NCBI GenBank assembly: GCA_965658465.1
Contig: CBFHSG010000001.1
Location: 62,001 to 126,000 of the forward strand
Length of the DNA stretch: 64,000 bases
Source of the DNA: UBA1847 sp965658465
GTDB lineage: Bacteria > Pseudomonadota > Gammaproteobacteria > Steroidobacterales > Woeseiaceae
Direction of reading: 5' to 3'
Each line of letters starts with the position of its first letter. Within the stretch, counting starts at the first letter, position 1. The position numbers were made by a program, and so were the translations under genes. This document shows, piece after piece, positions 7,972 to 16,739 of this stretch. The notes beneath the pieces were generated by a model. It was not told the DNA's origin. It did no database searches and worked only from the letters and a program-made list of their open reading frames with translations.

Positions 7972-10749
7972 GTGGCTCTGGACCAATACAAAACGCAGGT
8001 ATTGTTACTGCATAGCGAGCAATCCAAGCTGGACAAGTTCAGCACGGGATTTGACGATCGCTACACGGTCCACTGTGCAACCACGGGCACCGAGGCGCTG
8101 ATCACGCTCGGTGAAACGCCCATCCACGTCATCGTCTCCGCGCAGAAGCTGCCCGGAATGAGCGGCGCCGAGGCACTGCGCGAAGCCAAAAAACGCTCCC
8201 CCGATACCATCGGCATCCTGCTTGCCGGCGACAACAGCGAAGCGCTTGTCGGTGAGAAGGAAGTTTTCCAGGTCATCCGCGGCGGCGTCGATCCCTCCGA
8301 GCTGCGGCGCCTGATCGACAATGCCACGCAGCAATCGCGGATCGTCGCGCTCGCCGAGTCAGCGAACGACACACGCGCCAACCCGGATGAGCCCGCCTCC
8401 GAACACATCATCATGGAGACCTCCGAAAACGGATCCTCGATCATCACCGACGCAACAGGACAGTTGCCTGCCCTGGATCCCAGGAAGATCTCTTCCTCCG
8501 CCGCTCTCGGAGGGGCCAGCGTCGACGTCCTCGTCATCACGAAGGACCAGGAATTCCTGACGACGGTCAAGGAATCGTCGCGCGGCGCACACACCGTGCA
8601 CTATGCCAACACGCTCAAGCAGGCCGAAGAAGCGGTCCGCAAGAACAAGGTCGGCGTAGCCGTCGTCGATGCGGCGATGGTCGGCGAAAATGTCGAGAAG
8701 CTGACTGCGCACCTGCGCAGCCTGCGCAAACGTCTCGTCGCCATCGTTGCGGGCCGCCGCGACGACGGCGAAATGCTCATGGACCTCATCAATCGCGGCA
8801 AGGTTTATCGCTTCCTGCTAAAGCCCGTCTCGCCGGGCCGGGCACGACTCGCGGTCGAGGCTTCCGTCAAACACCATCTCGAAGCGCCGGATTCGGCCTT
8901 CAAGTCGACGGGCAAGGCAGCTGCCCCGGTGGCGAAGCAGAAAACGAAACCGCAGCCTCAGCCGCCGAAGGCCGCGCCGTCCAAAGCCGCAGCGACGAAA
9001 CCGAAACCCGCCACCGGGAAACCGCCAATAGCGGCCAAATCGATCTCGGCAAGCAAGGGCGACTCTCCCGCCGAAGCCGGACGCGGACTCGACGATGCGT
9101 TCGGCGACAACGCGAGTTTCACGGAAACGATGACCGGCATCGTTTCGACGTTCTCCAGGTCACTGTCGAGCAAGAAAGAGGACAGGGAACCGACAAAGAA
9201 TGCCATGGGGCCGTCACCGGCTGAGCTGGGTGAAGGCGGTGACGCATCGTCTTCATTCAACCCGAAGATGCTCGGCATCGGCGCAGCCGCACTCGTTGCG
9301 GTCGTTGCGGTCGGGTTCTGGCTGTTCGGGGGCTCTGAGGACGCCACAGTCAGCGAGCCACCGCCAGCTCCTGAGTCTTCCGTCAGCGAAAGTACGCCGG
9401 ATCCCGGCAGCCGCGCCGGGCAACCGTCTGCCAATGTCGACGACCTGCTCGAGGAGGCGCGTCTTGCACGTGATGCCGGACAGATATTCAACCCGCCGGG
9501 CAACAATGCAATCGAACTCTACGTGGCAGCTGTCAGCGCAGCGCCCGATAATGCCTACGCCGCCGCGGAACTCGACGCCACGCTCGATGAAGCGCTCGCC
9601 ATGGCGGAATCGGCACTGCTCGAGCGGCGCGCGGATGACGCAGTCGCGGCCCTGCAGCGCGTCCGGCAGGCAAACCCCGGCCATCCGCGGCTGCCCTTCC
9701 TGTCGGCGCAGGTGTCCCAGATGCAGCTGCGCGGTTACATCGATTCTGCGCGGACGGCGATCCGCGAACAGCGTCTCGAGGACGCATCGGCGGCGATCGC
9801 CAGCGCGCGTGCACTCGGCATCGCCGACGACGGCGAGATCGATCTCGTCGAGGAAGAGTTGCTCAGTTCGCGCAGCGAACGCCGCGTCGATGAGGTCCTC
9901 GCGCTGGCCGGTCAGAAGCTCGACGAGGGCGCGCTTACGTCACCGGCCAACGATAACGCTCGCTACTACTATCAGCTGGCGCTCAGCAACGATCCCGGCA
10001 ATGCTGCCGCGCAGACCGGTCTGACCGTGGTCGCGAGCAAGATCGTTTTGCAGGCGCGCGAGGAAATCGATGGCGGCCGCTTCAGCACGGCGGAAACCTT
10101 ACTTGCCGAGGCGCGCCAGCTCGATCCGCAGAGCGCGGAACTCGCAGCATCGACAAAGGCGCTGGCCGAGGCCCGCCAGCGCGTGCAAGACGATCGTCTG
10201 CGCGCAGAGCGTGAGCGCCGCGCCGAGGCGGAACGCCAGCAGGCGGAGAAACGCGCGGAAGAACAGCGCCAGGCCGCCGAACGCCAGGCTGAGCAGAAGC
10301 GCGCAGCGGAAGCCGCCGCGGCTGCAGCCGCAGCCGCAGCAACGACGGTGGGCGATGCGAGCCCGACGGATTCGACGCCGGCAGACTCGGGCGCAGCGGA
10401 TGTCACCGAAGACGCGGCAACACCGGCACCGGCCGAGGCCGCAGAGCCTGTCCCGGTGCGCGACCAGACACCCGTTGCGGCGAGTACGCTTAGCCGTAAG
10501 AAGTACGTGGCTCCCCGCTACCCGAGGTCCGCGGAAAGGCGCAACATCTCCGGTTGGGTCGACGTTGTATTCACCGTGACTGCCAATGGCAGCGTCTCCG
10601 ATATCGAGATCATCGGATCGGAGCCGGGCGACACCTTCGTTGACTCGGCGACACGCGCCGTCGAAAAGTGGGAGTTCGAGCCCGTCGTCGAGGACGGACA
10701 GGTCGTCGAAAAGCGCGCAGGCGTGCGCATGATGTTCGCGATCGAATAG
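7972..10749 (+). CDS. TonB-family protein with two N-terminal receiver-like domains
   Basis: 925 residues, GTG start after GGAGG. Residues ~8-120 fold-match a response-regulator receiver but the phospho-acceptor position is Ala57 (SAQKLPGMSG) and the C-terminal Lys is absent. Residues ~183-300 look like a second receiver that keeps Asp233 (VAVVDAAM) and Lys284 (FLLKPVSP). A Pro/Ala/Lys linker leads to one membrane segment (~434-453, GIGAAALVAVVAVGFWLFGG). After it come TPR-like helical repeats (~480-720), an Ala/Glu/Arg-rich coiled coil, and a TonB C-terminal domain (~830-925, YPRSAERRNISGWVDVVFTV). The topology places the receivers in the cytoplasm and the TonB domain in the periplasm. It has no ExbB/ExbD neighbour, so whether it energises receptors is unknown. 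Confidence 0.75.
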   Translation: MALDQYKTQVLLLHSEQSKLDKFSTGFDDRYTVHCATTGTEALITLGETPIHVIVSAQKLPGMSGAEALREAKKRSPDTIGILLAGDNSEALVGEKEVFQVIRGGVDPSELRRLIDNATQQSRIVALAESANDTRANPDEPASEHIIMETSENGSSIITDATGQLPALDPRKISSSAALGGASVDVLVITKDQEFLTTVKESSRGAHTVHYANTLKQAEEAVRKNKVGVAVVDAAMVGENVEKLTAHLRSLRKRLVAIVAGRRDDGEMLMDLINRGKVYRFLLKPVSPGRARLAVEASVKHHLEAPDSAFKSTGKAAAPVAKQKTKPQPQPPKAAPSKAAATKPKPATGKPPIAAKSISASKGDSPAEAGRGLDDAFGDNASFTETMTGIVSTFSRSLSSKKEDREPTKNAMGPSPAELGEGGDASSSFNPKMLGIGAAALVAVVAVGFWLFGGSEDATVSEPPPAPESSVSESTPDPGSRAGQPSANVDDLLEEARLARDAGQIFNPPGNNAIELYVAAVSAAPDNAYAAAELDATLDEALAMAESALLERRADDAVAALQRVRQANPGHPRLPFLSAQVSQMQLRGYIDSARTAIREQRLEDASAAIASARALGIADDGEIDLVEEELLSSRSERRVDEVLALAGQKLDEGALTSPANDNARYYYQLALSNDPGNAAAQTGLTVVASKIVLQAREEIDGGRFSTAETLLAEARQLDPQSAELAASTKALAEARQRVQDDRLRAERERRAEAERQQAEKRAEEQRQAAERQAEQKRAAEAAAAAAAAAATTVGDASPTDSTPADSGAADVTEDAATPAPAEAAEPVPVRDQTPVAASTLSRKKYVAPRYPRSAERRNISGWVDVVFTVTANGSVSDIEIIGSEPGDTFVDSATRAVEKWEFEPVVEDGQVVEKRAGVRMMFAIE

Positions 10750-10784
10750 CCAGGAACGGGCCGGATACCCAAAAAAACTGTCCT

Positions 10785-10816
10785 TTCTGGACCAATTAGC
10801 GTATTGACGCTAGTCT
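10785..10816 (+). promoter_or_regulatory. TTCTGGACCAAT element and TAGTCT -10 before tetR
   Basis: The 12-mer TTCTGGACCAAT (10785-10796) precedes a possible -10 TAGTCT (10811-10816) by 14 bases. An almost identical arrangement (TTCTGGTCCAAT, 15 bases, TAGACT) precedes the response regulator at 37066. The core TGGWCCA is a dyad. It is a candidate operator or activator site, possibly for the TetR protein itself. Confidence 0.4.
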
Positions 10817-10850
10817 ATGTCGGGATAACAAGAAACCAGGACTTACTGGC

Positions 10851-11516
10851 GTGTCAAACCGAGCGATGGCGGGCGATCAACAGCCTGCGAGAAAACAACA
10901 ACAACGCAGCATCGTGACGCAGCAAAAATTGCTGGATGCAGCTATCGGGGCTTTTTCGGAAAGCGGATTCAAGGGCACGTCCACGCGGGACATTGCCGAT
11001 CGGGCCGGCGTGCATCACCCCCTGATCACCTACCATTTCAAGAACAAGGACCAGCTGTGGCGCGCGGCTGCCGACCGTATTTTCCGGGAATTCAATATTT
11101 CACTGGTCAAGTCGATGGCCGACATTCCGGAATCGCAGCCCAGAAAGCGTGCCGAGACGTTCATCCGGACCTACGTGCGCTATGCGCAAAAGCAGCCAGC
11201 CCTGCACAAATTCATCCTGCAGGAGTCCAGTCAGCCGTCGGCGCGGCTGGACTGGCTGGTGGAGCATCATCTGCGGCCATTGTTCGAGATCGTGGTGAAG
11301 TCGCTCCGCGAACTCCAGGAGCTCGGCATCGCGCCCGCGGGTGATCCCGCAATCCTGTTCAATATGATCCGGGTATCGGCCGGCGGCCTGCTCGCGCTCT
11401 CCGAAGAAATCAAGGGAACCAGCAACATCGACTTCGACTCGGACGACGCTCTCGAGGAACTCGCCGACATGATCGTTCGCTGTTTCCTGCCGGGCGACGA
11501 GGCAGCAAGGCAGTAA
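10851..11516 (+). CDS. TetR/AcrR-family transcriptional regulator
   Basis: 221 residues with a GTG start; an ATG at 10866 is an alternative. The N-terminal TetR helix-turn-helix is plain: VTQQKLLDAAIGAFSESGF, then GTSTRDIADRAGVHHPLITYHFKNKDQLW. The C-terminal ligand domain (residues ~90-215) is helical without a recognisable subfamily signature. The stop abuts xdhC, which is convergent (stops at 11516 and 11517). Its target is not evident; the dyad-like TGGWCCA element just upstream is a candidate autoregulatory site. Confidence 0.85.
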   Translation: MSNRAMAGDQQPARKQQQRSIVTQQKLLDAAIGAFSESGFKGTSTRDIADRAGVHHPLITYHFKNKDQLWRAAADRIFREFNISLVKSMADIPESQPRKRAETFIRTYVRYAQKQPALHKFILQESSQPSARLDWLVEHHLRPLFEIVVKSLRELQELGIAPAGDPAILFNMIRVSAGGLLALSEEIKGTSNIDFDSDDALEELADMIVRCFLPGDEAARQ

Positions 11517-12560
11517 TCAGCTGATGCGCCCCTGCAGCACCCCCTGAATCTCGGCGACAATCGACAGCGCAATCGCGGCGGGACCGCGGCCGCCGATGTC
11601 GATGCCTGCAGGACCGCGCAGGCGCCCCGTGAGGGCTCCGGCTTTTTCACCCAGCTCGGATAGCAGGCGGTCGCGCCGGGCCGCCGGTCCCAGCAGCCCG
11701 ATATAACGCAAATCCGTCGCGGCAAGCTGCTCAAGGTACGCGCGGTCGCTCGCAAGATGATGGCTCATGACAATGGCCGCGTCGTATCGATCAAGCTCCA
11801 GGTTTTCTGCCAACGCGACCGCAGGCAGGCACAGCACCTTTTCCGCCGCACCGAAATCACCGCTCCCGACGTAGGCGTCACGATGATCGACGACCGTGCA
11901 GCGCCAGCCCAGCTCCGCCGCGAAATGCACGACCGGCTCCGTATCGGGCCCGGCACCCAGCACGAGTAGTCGCGGCGGCGGGTGAATCGTGCCTGTCAGT
12001 GCGCTTATCGCGTTGCCGTCGAGTTCAATCCGCTCGAGCACAGGACGGCCGGTGCCCTGCAGGAGCTGCCCGGCCGCTTCGCCTGCAAGCCCCAGTCCCC
12101 GCGCGACGTCTTCGGCGCCGACGGCCGCAGCCCCGGGGCGGATCTCCGGGTGTGTCGACTCGATTACGATGGCAAGACGCAACGGCTGGTCTCCCTTCAT
12201 GGCACCGGCAATGGCCTCGAAGGGCTGATAGCCGTTAGCAGCCGTCAGGGCCTGCAGGAAGACCCGCATCACGCCGTCACAACCGACGCCAAGGCCCCAG
12301 AGTTCATCGTCCTGAGCAAGATCGTAGGTCACGGTCTGCGGTTCGCCGGAGTCGATGACAGCGGCCGCGCGCAGCGCGAGGTCACCCTCGAGGCAGCCGC
12401 CCGACAGCATGCCGTGAAAGTCGCCAGCGCCGTCGATCAACATGTGGGTTCCCGCCTTGCTGTAGGTCGAGCCACTGGTCTCGTAGATCGTAACCAGCGC
12501 GAGCGGTTCACCGCGCTCGCGCCGCTGCTCGAAAAAGCGCAGAAGGCCCGTCACGTTCAT
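11517..12560 (-). CDS. XdhC/CoxI family protein
   Basis: 347 residues. The N-terminal XdhC_CoxI domain shows VTIYETSGSTYSKAGTHMLI and GMLSGGCLEGDL; the C-terminal half is a Rossmann-type XdhC_C domain starting RLLVLGAGPDTEPVV. Family members bind molybdenum cofactor and insert its sulfurated form into xanthine dehydrogenase or CO-dehydrogenase-type enzymes. No molybdo-hydroxylase subunits are encoded nearby, so the client enzyme must be elsewhere. It is divergent from the thioredoxin gene (128-base gap). Confidence 0.85.
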   Translation of the reverse strand: MNVTGLLRFFEQRRERGEPLALVTIYETSGSTYSKAGTHMLIDGAGDFHGMLSGGCLEGDLALRAAAVIDSGEPQTVTYDLAQDDELWGLGVGCDGVMRVFLQALTAANGYQPFEAIAGAMKGDQPLRLAIVIESTHPEIRPGAAAVGAEDVARGLGLAGEAAGQLLQGTGRPVLERIELDGNAISALTGTIHPPPRLLVLGAGPDTEPVVHFAAELGWRCTVVDHRDAYVGSGDFGAAEKVLCLPAVALAENLELDRYDAAIVMSHHLASDRAYLEQLAATDLRYIGLLGPAARRDRLLSELGEKAGALTGRLRGPAGIDIGGRGPAAIALSIVAEIQGVLQGRIS

Positions 12561-12688
12561 GACGGTGGGCTCCCGGAATACCCGTATAGCGAAATCATCT
12601 GAGTACTGGCACCCTCTCTGGGGTCAAACGCTTGAAACCGCTGGCAGCGATCCCAAATCTCTGGATCGCCTTAACGGAGAACGACATT

Positions 12689-13027
12689 ATGAACGAATCA
12701 GCAACGCACCCGGTAGCTGTCACGGACAAGGACTTCGCAGACGAGGTGTTGCAGTCCGATACACCGGTTCTCGTGGATTTCTGGGCCGAATGGTGCGGTC
12801 CCTGCCGGGTCCTCGGTCCGGTCATCGAGTCCCTGTCGAACGAGTATGACGGCAAGGTCAAGATTGCGAAAGTCGACGTAGACTCGAACCAGCAGGTCGC
12901 CATGCAGTACGGCATTCGCTCGATCCCCACCGTCATGCTGTTCGACAAGGGCCAGATCGTCGACACGATCGTGGGCGTGCGGCCGAAATCGGACTACGAA
13001 TCCTGTCTCAAGAAAGTCATCGCCTGA
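12689..13027 (+). CDS. trxA: Thioredoxin
   Basis: 112 residues with the classic single thioredoxin domain: VDFWAEWCGPCRVLGPVIE holds the redox CGPC pair, and the cis-proline loop is IRSIPTVMLF. It reduces cytoplasmic disulfides using thioredoxin reductase. The reading frame opens at 12632, but the ATG at 12689 has GGAGA about seven bases upstream and starts the protein at the normal position (MNESATHPVAVTDKDF). It is convergent with the agmatinase gene 14 bases downstream. Confidence 0.94.
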   Translation: MNESATHPVAVTDKDFADEVLQSDTPVLVDFWAEWCGPCRVLGPVIESLSNEYDGKVKIAKVDVDSNQQVAMQYGIRSIPTVMLFDKGQIVDTIVGVRPKSDYESCLKKVIA

Positions 13028-13041
13028 TCTGCCCCGTACCG

Positions 13042-13992
13042 TCAGGCAACGGGACGGCGCGCATACAGGTACAGCATCTCCATCGCCAGGTGCGCGCCCG
13101 CTAGCGCCGTGATCTCACCGATGTCATAGGCGGGAGCCACTTCGACCACGTCCATGCCGACGACATTGATACCCGCCAGGCTTCTGAGGATGGCCATCGC
13201 CTGGTGCGTGGTCAGGCCGCCACACACCGGCGTGCCCGTGCCCGGCGCGTAGCTCGGATCCAGGCAGTCGATGTCGAAAGTCAGGTAGACCGGACGGTCA
13301 CCGATGATGTCCCGCGTCCTGTCGACGACCGCCTCGATACCCGATGCATGCACGTCCGGTGCGTCGATGATGTTGAATCCCAGCGTGTCGGGGTTCGACG
13401 TACGGATGCCGATCTGCACGGACGTCGCCGGATCGATGATCCCTTGTTTGGCCGCCCACCAGAACATCGTGCCATGGTCAATGCGGTCGTTCTCGTCCGC
13501 CCAGGTATCGCTGTGGGCGTCGAAGTGCAGCAACGACAGCGGACCGCCGTGCTTGCGGTGGTGTGCCCGTAACAGCGGATACGAAACAAAGTGGTCGCCC
13601 CCCAGCGACAACAGGGCCGGCCCCTGGTCGATGATGCCGAATGCATGCGCTTCGATCTCCGCCGGCGTCTGCTCGGGCCGCCCGTGATCGAAAAAGCAGT
13701 CGCCGGCATCGACGACCGCCAGTTTGTCGAAGGGATCGAATTCCATGCCGTACGGTTTTTCCCAGGCCATGATCGAGGACGCGGCGCGAATCGCCCGCGG
13801 GCCGAAACGCGCGCCCGGCCGGTTGGTCGTCGCCGTATCGAGCGGTATACCGGTTACCGCAACGTCCACGCCGCTCATGTCCTTGGTGAACTTGCGCCGG
13901 CAGAACGACAGCGCGCCACCGTAGGTCGGCTCCGGCGTCGTGCCGTACAGGTCCTCGCGTACGATCGCGTGGTCGGTGATCTTCTTGTGCAA
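13042..13992 (-). CDS. speB: Agmatinase / ureohydrolase
   Basis: 316 residues of the arginase/agmatinase family. Binuclear manganese ligands are visible: GGDHF, HFDAHSDT and FDIDCLDPSYAPGTGTP, with the substrate-side loop VVEVAPAYD. It probably hydrolyses agmatine to putrescine and urea; guanidinobutyrate or guanidinopropionate are alternative substrates that sequence alone cannot exclude. It sits at the downstream end of a minus-strand run of putrescine-degradation genes, which favours agmatine. No arginine decarboxylase is in the window. Confidence 0.88.
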   Translation of the reverse strand: MHKKITDHAIVREDLYGTTPEPTYGGALSFCRRKFTKDMSGVDVAVTGIPLDTATTNRPGARFGPRAIRAASSIMAWEKPYGMEFDPFDKLAVVDAGDCFFDHGRPEQTPAEIEAHAFGIIDQGPALLSLGGDHFVSYPLLRAHHRKHGGPLSLLHFDAHSDTWADENDRIDHGTMFWWAAKQGIIDPATSVQIGIRTSNPDTLGFNIIDAPDVHASGIEAVVDRTRDIIGDRPVYLTFDIDCLDPSYAPGTGTPVCGGLTTHQAMAILRSLAGINVVGMDVVEVAPAYDIGEITALAGAHLAMEMLYLYARRPVA

Positions 13993-14013
13993 GCGACTAC
14001 TCCGTAACGCAAC

Positions 14014-15387
14014 TCAGGGGGCAAGCGCCTTTGCGGCCAGGTCCAGGCACTGCCAGGCCTTGTCGGCCAGTTCGTCGGCCTCTTCCCTTTTCAGTACGAG
14101 CGGCGGCGCGCACACCAGGGTATCGCCCACGGCACGCAGCACGAGGCCGTTCTCGACAAATGTATCGCGGCAAATCGTGCCGGCGCCGCGCTTTTCGGGA
14201 AAACGCTCCAGTGTCTCCTTGTCCTGCACGAGTTCCAGCGCGCCCATCAGCCCGACCATGCGCGTCTCGCCCACTAGCGGGTGCTCGCCCAGCTTCGCCC
14301 AGCGCTCCTGCAGGTAGGGGCCGATATCGTTCCTGACCCGCTCGACCAGGCCCTGCTCCTGGATCAGGCGAATATTGGCGATCGCGACGGCACAGGCGGC
14401 GGGGTGCCCGGAATAGGTATAGCCGTGGAAGAACTCGCCGCCCTTGTCGATCATTACATCGGCGACGCGATCGCCCACGAGCACGCCGCCCAGCGGCAGG
14501 TAGCCCGAGGTCACGCCCTTGGCAAACGGCATCAGGTCCGGCTTCGTGCCGAAATAGTCGGCGCCAAACCATTCGCCGAGCCGTCCGAAGCCGGTGATGA
14601 CCTCGTCCGAGATCAGCAGGATGCCGTACTCGTCGCAGATGCGCTGGATCTCGGGCCAGTAAGTGTCGGGCGGGATGATGACGCCGCCCGCTCCCTGCAC
14701 GGGCTCGCCGATGAACGCGGCGACCTTGTCGGCGCCGACTTCGTGGATCTTCTCCTCGAGCGCCCGCGCCGTTACGAGCCCGAAGTCGTTTGGCGACAGG
14801 CTGCGATCGCTGCCGAACCAGTACGGCTGATCGATGTGTTCGATGCCGGGAATCGGCAGGCCGCTCTGGCGATGCATCGGCTTCATGCCGCCAAGGCTGG
14901 CGGCCGCGACCGTCGAGCCGTGGTAAGCATTCTTGCGGCTGATGATGGTGTGCCGCTGCGGCTCGCCCATCAGGTCCCAGTAGGTTCGAACCATACGCAC
15001 CACGGTATCGTTCGACTCGGACCCGGATCCCGCGAAGAACACCCGGTTGAACTGTGGCTGGCTGACCTCCTGGAGCAGCGCCGCGAGTTCGATCGAGGGC
15101 GGATGCGCGCACTGGAAAAAATTATTGTAATACGGCAGTTCCTGCAGCTGCCGTGTCGCCGCATCGACCAGCGATTGCTGGCCATAGCCGACATTGACGC
15201 ACCAGAGACCGGACATGCCGTCGAGAATCCTGTTGCCGTCGGCGTCAAAAATGTACGAGCCCTCCGCGCGCGTGATGATCCGCGAACGCTTCTCGTGCAG
15301 TGCCTTGTGGTCCGTGAACGGATGCAGGTGATGCTCGCGGTCGAGCGCCTGCCAGTCTGCCGTCGAACGCTTTTCTATTGCCGCCAT
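14014..15387 (-). CDS. spuC: Class III aminotransferase, putrescine/polyamine-pyruvate type
   Basis: 457 residues, PLP-dependent class III fold. Key features: GMSGLWCVNVGYG near the N-terminus, SGSESNDTVVRMVR, HGSTVAAASLGGM, ISDEVITGFGRLG and the PLP lysine in LMPFAKGVTSGYLPLGG. The pattern matches the SpuC/omega-transaminase group that moves the amino group of putrescine or other amines to pyruvate. Its position between agmatinase and the glutamylpolyamine-synthetase-like gene supports putrescine as substrate; beta-alanine-type omega-amino acids are the main alternative. The gap to the upstream gene is 19 bases, consistent with an operon. Confidence 0.85.
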   Translation of the reverse strand: MAAIEKRSTADWQALDREHHLHPFTDHKALHEKRSRIITRAEGSYIFDADGNRILDGMSGLWCVNVGYGQQSLVDAATRQLQELPYYNNFFQCAHPPSIELAALLQEVSQPQFNRVFFAGSGSESNDTVVRMVRTYWDLMGEPQRHTIISRKNAYHGSTVAAASLGGMKPMHRQSGLPIPGIEHIDQPYWFGSDRSLSPNDFGLVTARALEEKIHEVGADKVAAFIGEPVQGAGGVIIPPDTYWPEIQRICDEYGILLISDEVITGFGRLGEWFGADYFGTKPDLMPFAKGVTSGYLPLGGVLVGDRVADVMIDKGGEFFHGYTYSGHPAACAVAIANIRLIQEQGLVERVRNDIGPYLQERWAKLGEHPLVGETRMVGLMGALELVQDKETLERFPEKRGAGTICRDTFVENGLVLRAVGDTLVCAPPLVLKREEADELADKAWQCLDLAAKALAP

Positions 15388-15406
15388 TCGTGCCCTCTAT
15401 ATGCCA

Positions 15407-16738
15407 TCAGACATTGAACATCAGGATCTCGCGCTCCCACGGCGTGATGATCTGTTCGAACTCCATGAACTCGGCGTGCTTGAGTGCGCAATACAAGGTG
15501 ACGAACTCCTCGCCGAGCATGCTCCGCATCGACTTGCTGGCTCGCAGCGCTTCGATTGCGGAATAAATGTGCCAGTGCAGCTTGAATTCGCTGCCATAGG
15601 CACTGCCCGTTATCGGATCGGTCGGCTTCAGGCCTTCCACCATGCCGAGGTAGCCGCAAGCCAGCGTTGCCGCGATCGCGAGGTACGGATTCACGTCCGC
15701 CCCGGCGACACGATTCTCGATACGACGCGCGTCCGGCGCCGAGTCCGGCACCCGCAGTCCGACGGTACGGTTGTCTATGGCCCAGGCGAGATTCACCGGC
15801 GAATCCCAGGGATTCAGGAAGCGACGATACGAATTGACGTAGGGCGCAAAGATCAGCATGGCGTCGGGCATATAGCGCTGCAGGCCACCCAGGAAGCCAT
15901 AAAAAAGCTCACTCGGCTCACCGCCGGGCGTGGAAAATACGTTATTGCCTTGCTTGTCCACCACGCTCTGGTGAATGTGCAGGGCACTGCCCGCATCTTC
16001 GGACATGGGCTTCGCGAGAAACGTCGCGTGCATCTCGTGCTCGATCGCAGCCTCGCGGATGGTGCGCTTGAAGAGGAACACCTGGTCGGCGAGGTCCACC
16101 GCGTTACCGTGCAGGAAGTTGATCTCGAATTGCGCCGGCCCCGCCTCCTGCGACAGGGTGTCGATGCGGATTCCCTGCTCCTCGCAGTAGGCATAGACGT
16201 CGTTAATGAACGGATCGAAATCGTTCATGGTATCGATGCTGTAGGGCTGCCGGGCGCCTTCCGTCCAGCCCAGCCGTCCTTCGGGTGGCTCGGCTTCCTT
16301 CATCGGGTCCGAGTGCGGGCTGAGCAGGTAGAACTCGACCTCCGGCGCAACCACCGGTATCCAGCCGCTCGACTCGAATTTGGCCAGAACACTTCGCAGC
16401 ACGCCGCGCGGCGATGTCGGCACGCGCGTCATATCCCGACGATAACAATCGAGAAACACCGAGGCCGCCGGGTCCGTCGCCCACGGTACGGGTCGTAACG
16501 TCCCCGAGTCCGGCACGAGCAACATGTCACGGTCTTCGACATTGTTCGGGTCGGTGACGTAGTCGCCGGAGATCGTCTGACCAAAGATCGACTCCGGCAT
16601 CTTCATCTCGCCCGTACCGAACTTGTCGGCCGGCAGGACCTTGCCCCGAGCCGAGCCGGCCATGTCGGGAACGAACGCCTCGACGTCCTCGATAGCTCTT
16701 TGCTTGAACCAGGGTTGGAATACTTCGTCTTTACTCAC
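15407..16738 (-). CDS. Glutamine synthetase family protein, probable gamma-glutamylpolyamine synthetase (copy 1)
   Basis: 443 residues from a GTG start; the frame extends upstream but would overlap puuD, whose stop is one base away. The catalytic core shows PEVEFYLL, QFEINFLHG, SALHIHQSVVD, RIENRVAGADVNPYL and the ATP-site NSYRR. It is of the GlnA-like/PuuA class that ligates glutamate to an amine rather than classical GlnA, which fits its place between puuD and the putrescine aminotransferase. Substrate (putrescine, spermidine, ethanolamine) is not resolvable. A second paralogue lies at 19519-20916. Confidence 0.86.
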   Translation of the reverse strand: MSKDEVFQPWFKQRAIEDVEAFVPDMAGSARGKVLPADKFGTGEMKMPESIFGQTISGDYVTDPNNVEDRDMLLVPDSGTLRPVPWATDPAASVFLDCYRRDMTRVPTSPRGVLRSVLAKFESSGWIPVVAPEVEFYLLSPHSDPMKEAEPPEGRLGWTEGARQPYSIDTMNDFDPFINDVYAYCEEQGIRIDTLSQEAGPAQFEINFLHGNAVDLADQVFLFKRTIREAAIEHEMHATFLAKPMSEDAGSALHIHQSVVDKQGNNVFSTPGGEPSELFYGFLGGLQRYMPDAMLIFAPYVNSYRRFLNPWDSPVNLAWAIDNRTVGLRVPDSAPDARRIENRVAGADVNPYLAIAATLACGYLGMVEGLKPTDPITGSAYGSEFKLHWHIYSAIEALRASKSMRSMLGEEFVTLYCALKHAEFMEFEQIITPWEREILMFNV

Positions 16739-16739
16739 G

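Noticed and set aside
14281..15417. 378-residue + strand frame opposite the aminotransferase
   Set aside because: Shadow; the minus-strand product has PLP-site and fold motifs.
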